A stretch of 64,000 nucleotides of DNA, taken from assembly GCF_014203605.1 (NCBI RefSeq), contig NZ_JACHJJ010000010.1, forward strand, positions 186,001 to 250,000, given 5' to 3'. The stretch's first letter is position 1, and every line of letters begins with the position of its first letter. The position numbers and the translations under genes were made by a program. This document shows positions 62,554 through 64,000 of the stretch, in pieces. Under the pieces are notes generated by a model. The model was not told the origin of the DNA, searched no databases, and saw only the letters and a list, made by a program, of their open reading frames with translations. Source of the DNA: Thiemannella venezuelensis (GTDB lineage: Bacteria > Actinomycetota > Actinomycetes > Streptosporangiales > Streptosporangiaceae).

Positions 62554-63846
62554 ATGCGGCGAGCCTTCTCGGCCGCGACGATCGTCGCGGCCCTCGCCCT
62601 GGCGGTTTCCGCCTGCGGCGGTGGCGACAGCGGTACGGCGGCTCCGGCGCAGTCCGCCCCCGCCGACCCGTCCCAGATCAGCGGTGAGATCACCTGGTGG
62701 GACACGGTCCGCCCGGACAGTGAGGGCCCGACGTTCCAGGCGCTCATCAAGGAGTTCCAGGCCAAGTACCCGAAGATCAAGGTCAACTACGTCAACGTCC
62801 CCTCGGACCAGGCGCAGAACAAGTTCCAGACCGCGGCCCAGGCCGGCAGCGGCGCGCCCGACGTGATCCGCTCCGAGGTCGCCTGGACCTCCCAGTTCGC
62901 CTCGCTCGGCTACCTGCAGCCGCTGGACGGCACCCGCGCCGTCGAGAACGAGTCCGACTTCCTCGCCGGGCCGCTGAGCAGCACCAAGTACAACGGCAAG
63001 ACCTACGCGGTCCCGCAGGTCACCGACACCCTGGCGCTGATCTACAACAAGAAGCTGCTCAAGGAGGCCGGCTGGGACAAGGCTCCCGCCACGGTCGAGG
63101 AGCTGAAGAAGGCCGCGCTCGACGTCAAGGACAAGACCGGCGTCAACGGCCTCGCGCTCAACGTCGACGCCTACTTCCTGCTGCCGTTCATGTACGGCGA
63201 GGGCGGCGACATGCTCGACGTGCAGAACAAGAAGATCACCGTCAACTCGCCGGCCAACGCCAAGGCCATGGCCACCGTCGCCGACCTGATCAGTTCGGGC
63301 GCCGCGGCCAAGCCCGCGATCCAGGACAGCTACGCCAACGCCATGACCGCCCTCAAGGACGGCAAGGCCGCGATGATCTACAACGGCCCGTGGGCGCTGT
63401 CGGAGATCTACCAGGGCGCGGAGTTCAAGGACAAGGCGAACCTGGGCATCGCCCCGGTCCCGGCGGGCTCGGTCAAGGCCGGCGCCCCCACCGGCGGCTG
63501 GAACTACGCCATCTACGCCGGGTCCAAGAACATCGACGCCTCCTACGAGTTCCTCCGGTTCATGAGCACGCCCGAGGCCCAGGCGAAGATCGCCAAGGAG
63601 ATCAGCCTCCTGCCGACCCGCACCTCGGCCTACGACAACCCCGACGTGCAGGGCAACGCCGACGTCGCCGTCTTCAAGCCGATCATGGACACCGCGACCG
63701 CCCGGCCGTGGATCCCCGAGGGCGGCCAGCTCTTCCAGCCGCTGCTGGAGGGCTACCAGTCCCTGGTGGGCGGTAAGACGACCCCTGAGGACATGCTCAA
63801 GACGGTCGACGAGAAGTACCGCGGCATCTTCAAGGACTGGAGCTGA
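62554..63846 (+). CDS. malE: Maltodextrin-binding lipoprotein (MalE-like), second copy
   Basis: A 430-residue family 1 solute-binding protein with a lipoprotein signal (RRAFSAATIVAALALAVSAC, Cys at 21). The mature domain (EITWWDTVRPDSEGPTFQALIKEF, APDVIRSEVAWTSQFASLGYLQPL, YAVPQVTDTLALIYNKKLL, AMIYNGPWALSEIYQG) matches MalE of actinomycete mal operons; the WWDTxRPDSEGPTF start is characteristic. It begins a second rightward mal operon running off the window and sits divergently from the pullulanase gene, whose products it would bind. GAGGAG precedes the ATG. It differs clearly from the malE at 30480, so the two are not a recent duplication. Confidence 0.93.
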   Translation: MRRAFSAATIVAALALAVSACGGGDSGTAAPAQSAPADPSQISGEITWWDTVRPDSEGPTFQALIKEFQAKYPKIKVNYVNVPSDQAQNKFQTAAQAGSGAPDVIRSEVAWTSQFASLGYLQPLDGTRAVENESDFLAGPLSSTKYNGKTYAVPQVTDTLALIYNKKLLKEAGWDKAPATVEELKKAALDVKDKTGVNGLALNVDAYFLLPFMYGEGGDMLDVQNKKITVNSPANAKAMATVADLISSGAAAKPAIQDSYANAMTALKDGKAAMIYNGPWALSEIYQGAEFKDKANLGIAPVPAGSVKAGAPTGGWNYAIYAGSKNIDASYEFLRFMSTPEAQAKIAKEISLLPTRTSAYDNPDVQGNADVAVFKPIMDTATARPWIPEGGQLFQPLLEGYQSLVGGKTTPEDMLKTVDEKYRGIFKDWS

Positions 63847-63849
63847 TCC

Positions 63850-64000
63850 GTGGCGACCTCCACTGGACGTGTGACCGGCACGGCCAGGGACCGGGCCGCG
63901 GGGGCCCCGCCGCGCCCGGCCCCCCCCGGCGGGCGCCCCACGAGGGGGGCGGGGGCCGGGGGGCGCGCCGCGACGGGGGTACCCCCGCCCCGGTGGGCAG
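63850..64000 (+). CDS. malF: Start of a probable MalF-type permease, cut by the window end
   Basis: GTG at 63850 is 4 bases after the malE stop with GGAG seven bases upstream, and the frame stays open to the last base (50 codons). The visible part is a Pro/Gly/Arg-rich tail like the one on the MalF at 31745. The membrane core is not in view, so the identity rests on operon order. The last 100 bases are full of G and C runs, and a sequencing or assembly error there could disturb the frame. Confidence 0.55.
   Translation, partial: MATSTGRVTGTARDRAAGAPPRPAPPGGRPTRGAGAGGRAATGVPPPRWA

Overview
The window is about 72% GC by eye, with dense, mostly leaderless-looking or GGAGG-led genes, frequent GTG/TTG starts, MsiK-type sugar importers lacking their own ATPase, LacI and NarL-type regulators and a SigR-type promoter. 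This points to a mycelial actinomycete; a Streptosporangiales-like organism is my inference, not proven. I saw no rRNA, tRNA, CRISPR array, insertion sequence or prophage.

Layout. 1-5.6 kb: tail of a secreted nuclease, a methyltransferase, a thioredoxin behind a SigR-type promoter, class II DAHP synthase, a flavin monooxygenase, a GNAT acetyltransferase and a small membrane protein. 5.6-13.7 kb: a cellobiose operon read leftward (binding protein, two permeases, GH1 beta-glucosidase, CebR-type LacI repressor, then an aldose epimerase and a small-molecule kinase), with two perfect CebR boxes upstream. 13.8-14.7 kb: a secreted CHAP hydrolase behind a c-di-AMP (ydaO-type) riboswitch. 15.7-28.7 kb: genes for a sialic-acid/Kdn-like surface polymer (two sialyltransferase-like or DUF6716 glycosyltransferases, a polysialyltransferase-like protein, a GT2 enzyme and a NeuA-HAD-NeuB fusion), interrupted by a two-component system, a secreted S33 peptidase and an RtcB RNA ligase.

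29-36 kb: a csbD-like gene, then a maltodextrin system: a LacI/MalR repressor divergent from malE-malF-malG and an intracellular GH13 enzyme. 36-50 kb: AAC(3)-like acetyltransferase, WYL regulator divergent from an epoxide hydrolase, a heterodimeric ABC exporter with a cupin, an MFS pump divergent from a two-component system, and several hydrolases. 50-54 kb: an RHH regulator/SRPBCC pair, a NUDIX hydrolase, and a chemoreceptor followed by an orphan sugar-binding lipoprotein. 54-64 kb: secreted alpha-amylase with CBM20, a 1951-residue amylopullulanase, and a second malE with the start of a second malF.

How it fits together: the right end makes extracellular starch- and pullulan-degrading enzymes whose oligosaccharides would be imported by the two MalE-type systems. 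Both malE promoters and the pullulanase promoter carry related operator-like sequences (TTGCAGCAA core), so one MalR-type repressor may coordinate starch use over 33 kb. The left end does the same for cellulose oligosaccharides through CebR.
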